DNA of 30,245 nt from an uncultured Pseudoxanthomonas sp. (GCA_937975725.1 CALJUL010000081.1:1-30245), one strand, 5' to 3'; counted from the first letter of the stretch, positions 8,656-18,900 are shown. The notes: generated by a model not told the origin, from the letters alone. Made by a program: numbers and translations.

Positions 8656-9774
8656 ATGGCCTGGAACACCCCTGGAAGCAGCGGCGGATCTGGCGACAAC
8701 GGGAACCGGGGCACCCCCCGGCGCCCGCGCAACGGCAAGGGCGGCGGCATCGACGACCTGCTCGACCGCCTGCGCGGCATCTTCGACGGCGGTGGCGGCA
8801 ACCCGCTGCGCTGGGCGCTGCTGGGCCTGGGCATCCTGGTGCTGTTCAGCAGCTTCCAGCTCGTCGGCGAGCAGCAGCGCGGCGTGGTGCTGCGCTTCGG
8901 CCAGTACAGCCGCACCATGCAGCCCGGGCCCAACTTCAAGTTCCCGTGGCCGATCGAGAGCGTCACCAAGGTCAACGCCACCGAGGTGCGCACCTTCAGC
9001 AACAGTCTGCCGGTGCTGACCCGCGACGAGAACATCATCACCGTCTCGTTCAACGTGCAGTACCGCGTGGGCGATCCCAAGCTGTTCCTGTTTGGCACCA
9101 CCGACGCCACCCGCGTGCTGGAACAGACCGCGCAGAGCGCGGTGCGCGAAGTGATCGGCCGTTCCAACCTGGACGCCGCGCTCAACGCGCGCGGCCCGCT
9201 GTCGGCCGCCGCCGCCACGTCGCTGCAGGCGTCGCTGCAGGCGTACCGCACCGGCCTGGTGGTGACCGAACTGAGCCTGCAGGACGCGCGCCCGCCGGAG
9301 GAGGTCAAGCCGGCCTTCGACGAAGTGAACAGCGCCCAGCAGATGAACGAGCGGCTGGTCAACGAAGCGCGCGCCTACGCCGCCAAGATCGTGCCCGAGG
9401 CGCGCGGCCAGGCGCAGCGCGTGCGCACCGTGGCCGAAGGCTACAAGACCGCCGCCATCGCCAAGGCCACCGGCGACGCGACCCGCTTCAGCCTGCTGCT
9501 GGACGAGTACCGCAACGCGCCGGAAGTCACCCGCAAGCGCCTGTGGCTGGACACCGTGCAGCAGGTGATGGCGGAGAACCGCAAGGTCGTCGGCGGCGAC
9601 AGCCGCCAGTTGATCTACGTGCCCATGGGCGGCGCCGGCGCGCCCGCGCAGGCCGCGCCCGCGGGCGCCGTGCCGGCCGAAGTGGTGATGCCGCAGGTGG
9701 AGAGCACGCCTTCCGGCGTGCGCAGCCCGTCGCGCGGTCCGCGACCCGCAGGCCGCGAGGAGGCGCAGCCATGA
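8656..9774 (+). CDS. hflK: FtsH protease modulator subunit HflK
   Basis: The 372-residue SPFH protein forms, with HflC, a large cage around FtsH in the inner membrane. It has a Gly/Asn/Arg-rich cytoplasmic N-terminus, one transmembrane helix (WALLGLGILVLFSSFQLVG, about residues 54–72) and the SPFH domain beginning EQQRGVVLRFGQYSRTMQPGPNFKFPWP, followed by a long helical region. The C-terminus is Ala/Pro-rich. ATG 8656 is chosen over GTG 8650 because GGAG (8647–8650) sits 5 nt before it. The stop overlaps the hflC start (ATGA at 9771–9774), so the two are translationally coupled, which fits equal subunit supply. Confidence 0.97.
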   Translation: MAWNTPGSSGGSGDNGNRGTPRRPRNGKGGGIDDLLDRLRGIFDGGGGNPLRWALLGLGILVLFSSFQLVGEQQRGVVLRFGQYSRTMQPGPNFKFPWPIESVTKVNATEVRTFSNSLPVLTRDENIITVSFNVQYRVGDPKLFLFGTTDATRVLEQTAQSAVREVIGRSNLDAALNARGPLSAAAATSLQASLQAYRTGLVVTELSLQDARPPEEVKPAFDEVNSAQQMNERLVNEARAYAAKIVPEARGQAQRVRTVAEGYKTAAIAKATGDATRFSLLLDEYRNAPEVTRKRLWLDTVQQVMAENRKVVGGDSRQLIYVPMGGAGAPAQAAPAGAVPAEVVMPQVESTPSGVRSPSRGPRPAGREEAQP

Positions 9775-10634
9775 GGACTTCATTGATCGTCGGCATCGCC
9801 GTGGCTGTGCTGCTGGCCGTGATGGGCTCGGTGTTCGTGGTGCGCGAAGGCCAGGTGGGCCTGGTGCTCAACCTGGGCCGGGTGGTGCGCAGCGACATCG
9901 GCCCGGGCCTGCACTTCAAGTGGCCGCTGGTGGAGACCGAGCGGGTGTTCGACCGCCGCTTCACCGCCAACGAGTTCCCGCCCGAGCGCTCGCTGACCTC
10001 CGAGCGCAAGGACGTGAGCGTGGACTTCATCGCCATCGGCTTCATCGTCAACGCCGCGGACTTCTACCGCGCCACCGGCGGCAACCCGGAACTGGCGACC
10101 GACCGCCTGGCGCCGATCATCAAGGAATCGCTGCGCAACGAGATCAACTCGCGCACGCTGACCCAACTGGTGTCCGGCAACCGCCAGGAGCTGATCGAGA
10201 AGCAGTTGCCGGGGATCAACGCCGGCGCCAAGACCCTGGGCATGCAGATCGTCGACATCCGCTTCAAGCAGATCGACCTGCCCACCGACAGCGACGTTAT
10301 CGGCCAGGTCTACGACCGCATGCGCGCCGAGCGCCGCCAGGTGGCCAGCCAGTTGCGCGCCGAGGGCGAGGAGCAGGCGCGCATCGTGCGCGCGCAGGCC
10401 GACCGCGAACAGGTGGTGCTGCTGGCCGAGGCCGAGCGCGACGCGCAGAAGCTGCGCGGCGAAGGCGATGCCGAGGCCGCGCGCATCTATGGTGCGGCGG
10501 CCAACCGCGACCCGAGCTTCTACGCCTTCCAGCGCAGCCTGGAGGCGTACCGCGCCTCGTTCGCCGACGGCCAGGGCGTGATCGTGCTGGACAAGGACGA
10601 TCCGTTCCTGCAATACCTCAAGAGCGACCGGTAA
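9771..10634 (+). CDS. hflC: FtsH protease modulator subunit HflC
   Basis: The 287-residue partner of HflK has an N-terminal signal-anchor helix (LIVGIAVAVLLAVMGSVFVV), the SPFH start REGQVGLVLNLGRVVRSDIGPGLHFKWP, and the family motif DFYRATGG. A long Arg/Glu/Ala-rich helix (MRAERRQVASQLRAEGEE onward) and the C-terminal SFYAFQRSLEAYRASF motif follow. ATG 9771 overlaps the hflK stop and has GAGGAGG (9757–9763) upstream. The HflKC complex restrains FtsH, whose gene opens this window. Confidence 0.97.
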   Translation: MRTSLIVGIAVAVLLAVMGSVFVVREGQVGLVLNLGRVVRSDIGPGLHFKWPLVETERVFDRRFTANEFPPERSLTSERKDVSVDFIAIGFIVNAADFYRATGGNPELATDRLAPIIKESLRNEINSRTLTQLVSGNRQELIEKQLPGINAGAKTLGMQIVDIRFKQIDLPTDSDVIGQVYDRMRAERRQVASQLRAEGEEQARIVRAQADREQVVLLAEAERDAQKLRGEGDAEAARIYGAAANRDPSFYAFQRSLEAYRASFADGQGVIVLDKDDPFLQYLKSDR

Positions 10635-10847
10635 TCCGGTCCGCCCGCGGGCAGCGGAAACGCGGGGCGTCTCCGGACGGAGTCGCCCCTGCGGTCGGAG
10701 GTGGCAGGGCGGGAACAGGTCGTTTCCCGGCCCCGGCGATGTCCCCGCCGTAGCCTTCACCGTTCGGTCCCGGTCGCAGTCGCGGTCAAGTCCCGCCGGC
10801 GCATGTGCATCCGTTCTTCACCCACTCAGCCCCGACGCCCTCACTCC

Positions 10848-11033
10848 ATGTCCGAACTCTGGTCCGCCCTGTGCCTGGTCGCCATCCTGGAGGGCCTGGT
10901 GCTGTTCGTCATCCCCGCCGGCTGGAAGCGCGCGGCCATGCAGTTGCTGCAGATGTCCGACGGCCAGGTGCGCGCCGTGGGCGGCTTCGTCCTGGTCTTC
11001 GGCCTGACCCTGCTGTGGTGGCTGAAGCACTGA
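10848..11033 (+). CDS. DUF2065 (YjeT-like) small membrane protein
   Basis: The 61-residue protein has two hydrophobic helices: LWSALCLVAILEGLVLFVIP (about 4–23) and VRAVGGFVLVFGLTLLWWL (about 41–59). A short loop with GWKRAAMQLLQMSDGQ connects them. This is the layout of the DUF2065/YjeT family, commonly found directly after hflC and before purA; its function is unknown. ATG 10848 gives the normal family length, whereas the frame extends upstream to 10701 without similarity. No clear ribosome binding site is seen. A GC-rich stem (GGGGCG/CGCCCC, about 10661–10688) lies in the spacer after hflC. Confidence 0.88.
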   Translation: MSELWSALCLVAILEGLVLFVIPAGWKRAAMQLLQMSDGQVRAVGGFVLVFGLTLLWWLKH

Positions 11034-11200
11034 GGGACCCCGGACGCACCGCCTCATTGCGGGTGCACGCTCCCGGATTCGCCCACTGGCAGAAGGGGCG
11101 CGCCGGGTCGATGTGGGGCCGCAGGCTTCCCGGGCCACTGCCTGAACGCGGCCCGGGCCGGGCAGGGTAGCCCCCGCCCCGGGAAACCCGGATAATGCAC

Positions 11201-11245
11201 AAAAGCCGGACGGGCCCCCGCAACGGGATCCCCGCCGGCTTTTTC
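11201..11245 (+). terminator. Terminator between the hfl cluster and purA
   Basis: AAAAGCCGG (11201–11209) pairs with CCGGCTTTT (11235–11243), with an inner CGGG/CCCG-type extension, and the stem is followed by a T-run. It lies inside the 338-bp gap 11034–11371, which otherwise shows no gene. This isolates purA from hflKC transcripts. Confidence 0.82.
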
Positions 11246-11371
11246 CGTGTCTGGGCCCGGCGTGGCGGGCGGCTCCCCGATGGAGCGCGCCGGCATCGGT
11301 GACGCTGCGGCCCGGCGCGATCCCTTCCGGCGGCCCCGATGGTCGCCAACCAATTGAGGAGTTAACCCGTC

Positions 11372-12664
<1,293 letters not shown>

Positions 12665-12740
12665 GACGGCGCATCGCGCAGCGGCCGCCGCAAGCAAACG
12701 GACGGCCGCTGCGGGCGACGACATCGGTATTCCCCGAGAA

Positions 12741-12767
12741 GCCCCGCACCCGCGGGGCTTTTTCTTG
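12741..12767 (+). terminator. purA terminator
   Basis: GCCCCGC (12741–12747) pairs with GCGGGGC (12752–12758) across a short loop and is followed by TTTTTCTT. A textbook intrinsic terminator 77 bp after the purA stop. Confidence 0.9.
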
Positions 12768-12992
12768 CGCGCATCGTCGCCACGCGATTGTTCCGGATGG
12801 ACCACATCCGCGAATGAGCGCGCATGCCCGTGCAGGGCCGCGCATGCGCCGTGCCGGCGCTGCGTCGGATCCAAGCCGCACCGCGCGCGGCCGCTATCGC
12901 CCGCATGCCTGCGTGCCGCTCGGTTGAACGCGCGGCGGCACGCCGTTATGGTGGTCTCGCCGGGACGGGGGTGTCGGCGGAAAGGGGGTGCG

Positions 12993-14714
12993 GTGTCGCA
13001 GGTGGCGGAATCTCGGCTGCAGCGGCTCTGGCGGGCGCTCGGGGCGTGGTGGAACGCGCGGGCACCGGCCGGCGGCGTCGGCTTGCGGGCGTTCTGGTCC
13101 GACTGGAAGGCCGGCCATCCGGTGCTGGTGCGCTGGTCGTGCACGCTGGTGCGCGGGCTGGGGCTGGCGGCGCTGCGGGAAACCTCCTTCGGCCGATGGC
13201 TGCATCGGCGCCTGCCGCGCTGGCCGCGCGCCGAGGACATCCGCCATCCGCTGCTACGCTGGCTGGATGCCAGCCTGCCGGTGTTCCTGGGCCTGTTCCT
13301 GCTGGGCCTGTTCTTCAACGTGGTCGAGCCGTTCGGCCTGGACAACGCCACCAAGGCGCATTCCCAGCGCATCACCGCGCGCGTGCTGGCGCCGTTCTAC
13401 CGCAGCGATGCGCAGGACCGCATCGCGGTGGTGATGATCGACGACCACACCCTGGCCGCGCGCGGCATCGGCTGGCCGCCGCAGTACGCCTACTACGACG
13501 AACTGCTGCGCCGCGTGCTGGCGCAGCGCCCGCGCGCGGTATACCTCGACATACTGATGCAGCAGCGCCGCGACTACGACGACAGCTACGAGGACGCGCG
13601 CCTGGGCATCGGCGAGGAGATCGCCGCCGCCGGCATTCCCGTGTACTTCGGCGTGTCCGCGCCGGGCGGGCGCTCGATCTTCTCCGGCGCGGGCGGCGCG
13701 CGCGACGTGGCGACCAGTTGGCAGGGCGCCGGCAGCGGCTATCCGCTGCGCATCGCCGGCGACTACGTCAACGAGCAGGGCCGGGACGCGCAGGCCGCGC
13801 GCGAGGATGGCGCCGACACGCGCAGCGTGGCGCTGGCGTTGTACCAGGCCGCCTGCCCGCGTGCCGGCGATGGGTGCGCGGCGCCGGCGGATGCGCTGTC
13901 CGCGCGGGCGCAGGCGCTGCCGATGGAGGTGCAATGGGGCAGCACGTTGCCGCAGCGGCCGGACGGCGCCGCCGCCGTCGCCTGTACGCGCAGAGGCGCG
14001 GCGGCAACCGGCGCGCGCCTGCGCCAGGCATGGGCGATGCTGGCGGACAGCTTCAACAGCGGCCGCGACGAAGCGGCCGAGGACCACGGCCGGCAGACCT
14101 GCGCCTACACCTTCACCGTGTTCGAGGAACAGCTCGACGACGAATCCCTGCGCGAAGCGCTGGCCGACCGCGTGGTGCTGGTCGGCACCCATCTGGTCGG
14201 GTTGAACGACCGCGTGCCCTCGCCGGTGCACCAGCAGATCCCCGGCGTGTACCTGCACGCGATGGCGCTGGACAACCTGATGACCTGGGGCGAGCGGCGC
14301 ATCCATCGCACCGAGGGCCTGGGGTTCTGGCTGGGCGTGCTCAACGCCGTGCTGCTGTCGCTGGCCGCCGGCGCGGTGCTGCTGTGTGTGCGCGGCACGC
14401 TGCTGCGGCTGGCCGCGATGCTGGCGCTGTCGGTGGCGGCGGGCCTGGGCGTGGCGCTGTGGGCGCAATGGGGGCTGCGGCAGCCGCCGCAGGACTGGAT
14501 CGGCCTGCTGGTGCTGTCGCTGGCGGTGACCTATTACGTGGTGAACCTGGGGCAGCGGGGCCCCGACGAAGAGGAGGCGGGCGATGGACAAGACGATGCT
14601 GGCGAAACGCGCGGCGGCGCTGGCGCTGCTGGCCGCACTGGCGACGGCGGCGGTCCTGGCGTGGGCGTGGACGGACCCGCCGCTGAAGGCACGGGTGGTC
14701 CAGGCGCACGGTAG
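12993..14714 (+). CDS. CHASE2-domain membrane protein without output domain
   Basis: The protein has up to 573 residues. A basic cytoplasmic start is followed by one membrane helix (LPVFLGLFLLGLFFNVV, about 95–111) and a large extracytoplasmic CHASE2-type domain (IAVVMIDDHTL, GWPPQYAYYDELLRRV, AVYLDILMQQRRDYDDSYED, VVLVGTHLVGLNDRVPSP, IPGVYLHAMALDNL). Three C-terminal helices complete the TM–CHASE2–3TM layout. CHASE2 normally senses signals for a kinase, cyclase or diguanylate cyclase; none is attached or adjacent. GTG 12993 with GGGGG (12984–12988) is the chosen start; ATG 12948 is possible. The last 43 residues (from about 14584) are Gly-rich and overlap the next gene by 131 bp with codon use that looks like the wrong frame, so the natural C-terminus is doubtful. 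First gene of a three-gene unit. Confidence 0.85.
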   Translation: MSQVAESRLQRLWRALGAWWNARAPAGGVGLRAFWSDWKAGHPVLVRWSCTLVRGLGLAALRETSFGRWLHRRLPRWPRAEDIRHPLLRWLDASLPVFLGLFLLGLFFNVVEPFGLDNATKAHSQRITARVLAPFYRSDAQDRIAVVMIDDHTLAARGIGWPPQYAYYDELLRRVLAQRPRAVYLDILMQQRRDYDDSYEDARLGIGEEIAAAGIPVYFGVSAPGGRSIFSGAGGARDVATSWQGAGSGYPLRIAGDYVNEQGRDAQAAREDGADTRSVALALYQAACPRAGDGCAAPADALSARAQALPMEVQWGSTLPQRPDGAAAVACTRRGAAATGARLRQAWAMLADSFNSGRDEAAEDHGRQTCAYTFTVFEEQLDDESLREALADRVVLVGTHLVGLNDRVPSPVHQQIPGVYLHAMALDNLMTWGERRIHRTEGLGFWLGVLNAVLLSLAAGAVLLCVRGTLLRLAAMLALSVAAGLGVALWAQWGLRQPPQDWIGLLVLSLAVTYYVVNLGQRGPDEEEAGDGQDDAGETRGGAGAAGRTGDGGGPGVGVDGPAAEGTGGPGAR

Positions 14715-15006
14715 CGACGTCGCCATCTACGAACAGGACGGCGAACGCTTCCGCCGCACCGGCCGGAGCGTGCCCGCCGCATCGCTGGCCGGCGCGGCGG
14801 TGCTGGACGTTTCGCGCAAGGGCTATGTGCTGGTGCAGGCCGCGCCCGCGCCGGTGTGGGTGGACAAGCTGAAACTGCGCATCGAAGGCGACCTGAGCCT
14901 AGCGCCGGGCGTGCGCTGCGCGCCGGCGCGTACGTCCACCACCGTCACCGTCCGCAAGGACGCCGCCACCGCCGGCGTGCGGGGGGCCGGGGAGGGCTGC
15001 CCGTGA
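14584..15006 (+). CDS. Small anchored periplasmic protein, unknown function
   Basis: The 140-residue product has one N-terminal hydrophobic helix (AALALLAALATAAVLAWAW), then a compact soluble region (KARVVQAHGSDVAIYEQDG, GYVLVQAAPAPVWVDKLKL) that could be a small beta-barrel, and an Arg/Thr-rich end. It is not recognised as a named family. Coding is supported by GAGGAGG at 14572–14578, strongly GC-biased third positions, and tight coupling: it starts inside the CHASE2 frame and its stop overlaps the GTG of the protease gene (GTGA, 15003–15006). Position suggests a partner of the CHASE2 protein or the protease at the periplasmic face; this is inference only. Confidence 0.75.
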   Translation: MDKTMLAKRAAALALLAALATAAVLAWAWTDPPLKARVVQAHGSDVAIYEQDGERFRRTGRSVPAASLAGAAVLDVSRKGYVLVQAAPAPVWVDKLKLRIEGDLSLAPGVRCAPARTSTTVTVRKDAATAGVRGAGEGCP

Positions 15007-16508
15007 ACGCGCGGCGCGCGCTGCTGGGGCTCGCCGTCGCACTGGCGGCGGCGCTGCCGGCGCAGGCCGGCAAGCCGCTGGTGAGCGACAAGGACATGCA
15101 GCGCCTCAACCGCGGTGTGCAATTGCTGGGCGGCGTGATGCAGTCGTTCCGGCAGAGCCGCAAGATGACGCCGCTGGAGCGGCAGCGCTGGGCCTACGGC
15201 GTGGTGGAGCAGGCGCAACTGGACCATGCGCTGGACCAGATCCTGCAGGACCTGCGCCGCGCCGCGGGCGCCAAGGCGCCGCCCGCGCGCATCCACGTGA
15301 TCCCCGACCCGACCTTCCAGGCGTACGCCGCCGAGGACGGCGCCATCTTCATCGCCGCCGGCATGCTGCAGAGCCTGGAGAGCCGCGACGAAGTGGCCGC
15401 GCTGATCGCGCACGAATACGCGCACGTGCTGCGCCGCCATTCCGGCAAGAGCGCGCTGGAAACGCTCAAGGGCGTCGGCGCCGGGCTCACCTCGCTGTAC
15501 CTGGACTACGAATACGCCGGCAAGGTCAGCGCCAGCCGGCCAAGCACCGACTACATCCGCCATGCGCTGATGCGCGAGACCGCCATGCAGTCGGTGCAGG
15601 CCGGCATCGTGCCCACCCGCGCCCGCGCGCAGGAGGACGAGGCCGACCGGCTGGGGACCGACTTGATGGTGGCGGCCGGCTACAACCCCATCGGCATGAT
15701 GGACATGCTCGGCCGCATGGAACTGTGGGAACGGATGCGCCTGCAGGCGCAGGCCGCGCAGCCGCCGGGTGCGCCGTCCGCGCTGGGCACGGCGGTGGTC
15801 CGCTACGCGCAGAACAGCGAGCAGGCGCGCTCGGCCAGCCGCAGGCTGGGCGACGACAAGCTGGTCAACGGCCTGATTTCCGCCCTGGTCGACACCACCG
15901 GCACCACCGTGCAGCGCGCCTCGCGCACCCACCACGATTCGGCGCAGCGGGTGGAGCGGGTGCGCGCGCACATCGAGGCGCGCCATGCCGAACTGGAACG
16001 CCCGGACATGCGCCCGCTGCCCTGGCAGGGCGATCCGCAGGTGCAGGGCCTCTTCGATTCCATGCGGCTGGTGCACGGTGTGCTGGCCAACGACGACGCC
16101 CGCATCGTCCGCGCCGGTCCGCAGCAGGACACCGTGCTGCGCGCGCTGGCGCAGGGGCCGGCGGCGGAAACGCCGCTGGTGCGCTACGCGGTGTTCCGGC
16201 TGATGGAGCCGATGCTGGATCGCAAGGAATCCCTGCCGGTGCTGCAGCGCGAACTGGGGCGGCCGGATTCGCTGTTCGCCCTGCACCAGATGGCGCTGGA
16301 ACTGGCCAGCCGCAGCAGCGACCGCGAGCAGGCGCTGCAGGTGCTGGAGATCAGCCGCAAGAGCCTGGGCGACCCGCCGGAACTGCTGCCCTACGGCGTG
16401 CGCCTGAACCGCCGCGCCGGCAAGCGCGACGCCGCGCAGGTCTATGCCACCCGCTGCTCCGGCAGCGGCGACGACCGCCTCAAGCGCGCCTGCCAGGAAG
16501 AACTCTGA
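15003..16508 (+). CDS. Secreted M48-family metalloprotease
   Basis: The 501-residue protein has a signal peptide (ALLGLAVALAAALPAQA, cut after residue 22). The M48 catalytic motif HEYAH is at residues 137–141 and the third zinc ligand is Glu213 in QEDEADRLGTDLM, the typical ExxxD arrangement of Ste24/BepA/Oma1-like enzymes. A C-terminal half of about 220 helical residues may be a repeat or scaffold region, as in BepA, which uses TPR repeats for outer-membrane protein quality control. GTG 15003 is preceded by GGGAGGG (14990–14996) and overlaps the upstream stop. The gene ends the CHASE2 unit; a stem TGCCCCG/CGGGGCA (16528–16561) without T-tract follows. Whether it is a quality-control protease or acts on the CHASE2 partner is unknown. 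Confidence 0.93.
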   Translation: MNARRALLGLAVALAAALPAQAGKPLVSDKDMQRLNRGVQLLGGVMQSFRQSRKMTPLERQRWAYGVVEQAQLDHALDQILQDLRRAAGAKAPPARIHVIPDPTFQAYAAEDGAIFIAAGMLQSLESRDEVAALIAHEYAHVLRRHSGKSALETLKGVGAGLTSLYLDYEYAGKVSASRPSTDYIRHALMRETAMQSVQAGIVPTRARAQEDEADRLGTDLMVAAGYNPIGMMDMLGRMELWERMRLQAQAAQPPGAPSALGTAVVRYAQNSEQARSASRRLGDDKLVNGLISALVDTTGTTVQRASRTHHDSAQRVERVRAHIEARHAELERPDMRPLPWQGDPQVQGLFDSMRLVHGVLANDDARIVRAGPQQDTVLRALAQGPAAETPLVRYAVFRLMEPMLDRKESLPVLQRELGRPDSLFALHQMALELASRSSDREQALQVLEISRKSLGDPPELLPYGVRLNRRAGKRDAAQVYATRCSGSGDDRLKRACQEEL

Positions 16509-16605
16509 CCGCGGTTTCCCCGCCGTATGCCCCGCGCCGCCGCGCGTGCCGGCACGGGGCATCTCGGGTACCCTGTGCCGCTCACGCGAAATGGAGAGGC
16601 AAGCC

Positions 16606-18066
16606 GTGGACAAACCCACCCTGATCCTGACGCTGGCCGGCGCGCTGGGCGCCCTGCTGGCATCGCCCGCGCAGGCGAGCGGGGACGCAGCCGCACGACC
16701 AGGAGGCGACGTGGTCACCGTATACACCAGCGCGCAGGGCGCGCCGAAGCAGATGGCGAGCAGCCGCACCGCGCCGCTGGCGGCCGGGCACGCGCTGACG
16801 GAGGTGGAGAACTCGGTCTTCGTCGAACCCGGCAAGCGCTTCCAGACCTTCCTCGGCATCGGCGGCGCGATCACCGACGCCACCGCCGAGATCTTCGCCG
16901 GGCTCGACGACGCCCGCCAGGCCGAACTGCTGCGCGCCTACTACGATCGCGAACAGGGCATCGGCTACAGCCTGGCCCGCACCACCATCCACAGCTCCGA
17001 CTTCAGCAGCGGCAGCTACACCTACGTCGAGGAAGGCGACAAGGAACTGAAGACCTTCTCGGTCGAGCACGACCGCAAGTACCGCATCCCGATGATCAAG
17101 CGCGCCATCGCCGCGGCCGGCGGCACGCTGCCGATGATGGCCAGCCCGTGGAGCGCGCCGGCCTTCATGAAGAGCAACGGCCACATGCTGCAGGGCGGCA
17201 AGCTGCTGCCCGAATACCGCGACGCCTGGGCGCGCTACTACACCAAGTTCATCGACGCCTACCGGGCCGAGGGCATCCCGATCTGGGCCATCAGCGTGCA
17301 GAACGAGCCGATGGCCAAGCAGACCTGGGAGTCGATGCTTTACACCGCCGAGGAAGAGCGCGATTTCCTCAGGGACCACCTGGGCCCGGTCATGCACGCG
17401 GCCGGCCACGGAGATACCAGGATCGTGGTGTGGGACCACAACCGCGACATGATGGTCCACCGCGCCAACGTGATCTTCGGCGACCCGGAGGCGGCCAAGT
17501 ATGCATGGGGCATGGGCTTCCACTGGTACGAGACCTGGGCCGGCTTCGACCCGATGTTCGAGAACGTGGCCCGCGTGCACGAGGCGTACCCGGACAAGGT
17601 GCTGCTGCTGACCGAGGCCACGGTGGAGAAGTTCGACTGGTCGCAGGTGCAACGCTGGAGCAACGGCGAGCGCTACGGCACCTCGATCATCCACGACCTC
17701 AACAACGGCGCTTCGGCGTGGATCGACTGGAACATGCTGCTGGACCAGACCGGCGGCCCCAACCACGTGGGCAACTTCTGCTTCTCGCCCATCCACGCCG
17801 ACACCCGCACCGGCAAACTGGTGTACACGCCCAGCTACTGGTACATCGGCCACTTCTCGCGGTTCCTGCGGCCGGGCGCGCAGCGCGTGGGCGCGGCGAG
17901 CAGCCGCAGCAACCTGCTGGCGACGGCGTTCGTCAACACCGACGGCAGCCTGGCCACGGTGGTGATGAACCCCACCGACAAGGCGATCGACTACAACTTC
18001 TACGTCGGCACCGCGTCCACCCGCGTGACCATCCCGGCGCACGCCATCCAGACCCTGGTGCGCTAG
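16606..18066 (+). CDS. Secreted GH30 glycoside hydrolase (glucosylceramidase-like)
   Basis: The 486-residue protein has a signal peptide (ILTLAGALGALLASPAQA, cut near residue 24). The GH30 (beta/alpha)8 barrel follows, with GIGGAITDATAE, SLARTTIHSSDFS, MASPWSAPAFMK, the acid/base Glu234 in SVQNEP, and the nucleophile Glu337 in LLLTEATVE. The C-terminal beta domain includes YWYIGHFSRFLRPGA and VVMNPTDKAIDYNFYV. Family activities include glucosylceramide hydrolysis and beta-1,6-glucan cleavage, so substrate cannot be assigned. GTG 16606 is chosen because GGAGAGG (16593–16599) sits 6 nt before it; ATG 16591 would add five residues and lacks a site. A GC-rich hairpin (18132–18150) follows but has no T-tract. 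Not obviously co-regulated with neighbours. Confidence 0.93.
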   Translation: MDKPTLILTLAGALGALLASPAQASGDAAARPGGDVVTVYTSAQGAPKQMASSRTAPLAAGHALTEVENSVFVEPGKRFQTFLGIGGAITDATAEIFAGLDDARQAELLRAYYDREQGIGYSLARTTIHSSDFSSGSYTYVEEGDKELKTFSVEHDRKYRIPMIKRAIAAAGGTLPMMASPWSAPAFMKSNGHMLQGGKLLPEYRDAWARYYTKFIDAYRAEGIPIWAISVQNEPMAKQTWESMLYTAEEERDFLRDHLGPVMHAAGHGDTRIVVWDHNRDMMVHRANVIFGDPEAAKYAWGMGFHWYETWAGFDPMFENVARVHEAYPDKVLLLTEATVEKFDWSQVQRWSNGERYGTSIIHDLNNGASAWIDWNMLLDQTGGPNHVGNFCFSPIHADTRTGKLVYTPSYWYIGHFSRFLRPGAQRVGAASSRSNLLATAFVNTDGSLATVVMNPTDKAIDYNFYVGTASTRVTIPAHAIQTLVR

Positions 18067-18224
18067 GTGCGGGAGCGGTAGGGATATGCCGCGCGCGTGA
18101 TGCCGCGGCGACAAAGCTGAGGCCGGGCTGAGCCGCCGCCCGTGGCGGCCGCCCGCGTTGACACGGCGCACACGCGGGCTCGGTTTAGGTGGAAGGCATC
18201 GACCGCCTTCACGAGAGCCGCCCC

Positions 18225-18713
18225 ATGCGCACCGCCGAGGAACTGGAAAGGAAACTGTGGAAGGCCCTCAAGGCGGACCGCACGCTGATGCTGTGGCTGG
18301 AATCCGAGGCCGGGCATCCGCGGCCGATGACCGCGCTGCTGGAAGCCGAAGGCCACGGCCCGGCCTGGATCTTCACTTCTGCCGACAATCCGCTGGCCGA
18401 ACGCGCGCGCACCGCGGTGCGCGCCTGCGCCAGCTTCGCCTCGATGGGGCATGACCTGTTCGCCAGCCTGCAGGGCGTCCTGCTGCGCGACGACGACCGC
18501 ACGGCGATCGATCGCCTGTGGAATCCCTTTACCGCGGCCTGGTACGAAGGCGGCAAGGACGATCCGAAACTGGCGCTGCTGCGCTTCGAGCCCGCGCACG
18601 CGGAGATATGGTCGAACGAGAACAGCCTGTGGGCCGGGATGAAGGTGCTGCTGGGCGCCGATCCCAAGAAGGAATACCAGGACCACGTGGCCGACGTGGA
18701 CCTGCGCCATTGA
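18225..18713 (+). CDS. PNPOx-like general stress protein (FMN-binding split barrel)
   Basis: The 162-residue protein resembles the pyridoxamine 5'-phosphate oxidase-like stress protein family (YzzA/GsP26 type): an N-terminal LWKALKADRTLMLWL helix and strand, AWIFTSADNPLAERA, and the characteristic AWYEGGKDDPKLALLRFEPAHAEIW near the C-terminus. Such proteins bind flavin; the substrate is generally unknown. ATG 18225 gives the usual N-terminus; an upstream GTG at 18189 is possible. TTGACA at 18158–18163 is a good -35, but only a poor -10 (TTTAGG, 18184–18189, spacer 20) follows. It stands alone between the GH30 gene and a small hypothetical gene. Confidence 0.88.
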   Translation: MRTAEELERKLWKALKADRTLMLWLESEAGHPRPMTALLEAEGHGPAWIFTSADNPLAERARTAVRACASFASMGHDLFASLQGVLLRDDDRTAIDRLWNPFTAAWYEGGKDDPKLALLRFEPAHAEIWSNENSLWAGMKVLLGADPKKEYQDHVADVDLRH

Positions 18714-18900
18714 GGTCGCGCTCTTCGAGGCCGTACTGAAGGCATCGCCATCCGCGTAGGCCGGAAGTCATGCCTGCCACAACCGCGCGTGACTGGTGCG
18801 GTTGCGGCGTGGCCGGCGGTGCGCACGCGCTGCGTGGAAAGCCATGTGTGCGAAGGAACAGGGGCCCGCACGCGCTCCCTCCGTTCCGGATGCATGCCCC

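Noticed and set aside
14584..15006. Idea that the small gene is a spurious overlap with the CHASE2 gene
   Set aside because: It has a GAGGAGG site, strong GC3 bias across the overlap, a signal anchor and a GTGA coupling to the protease, so it is the CHASE2 tail that looks spurious.
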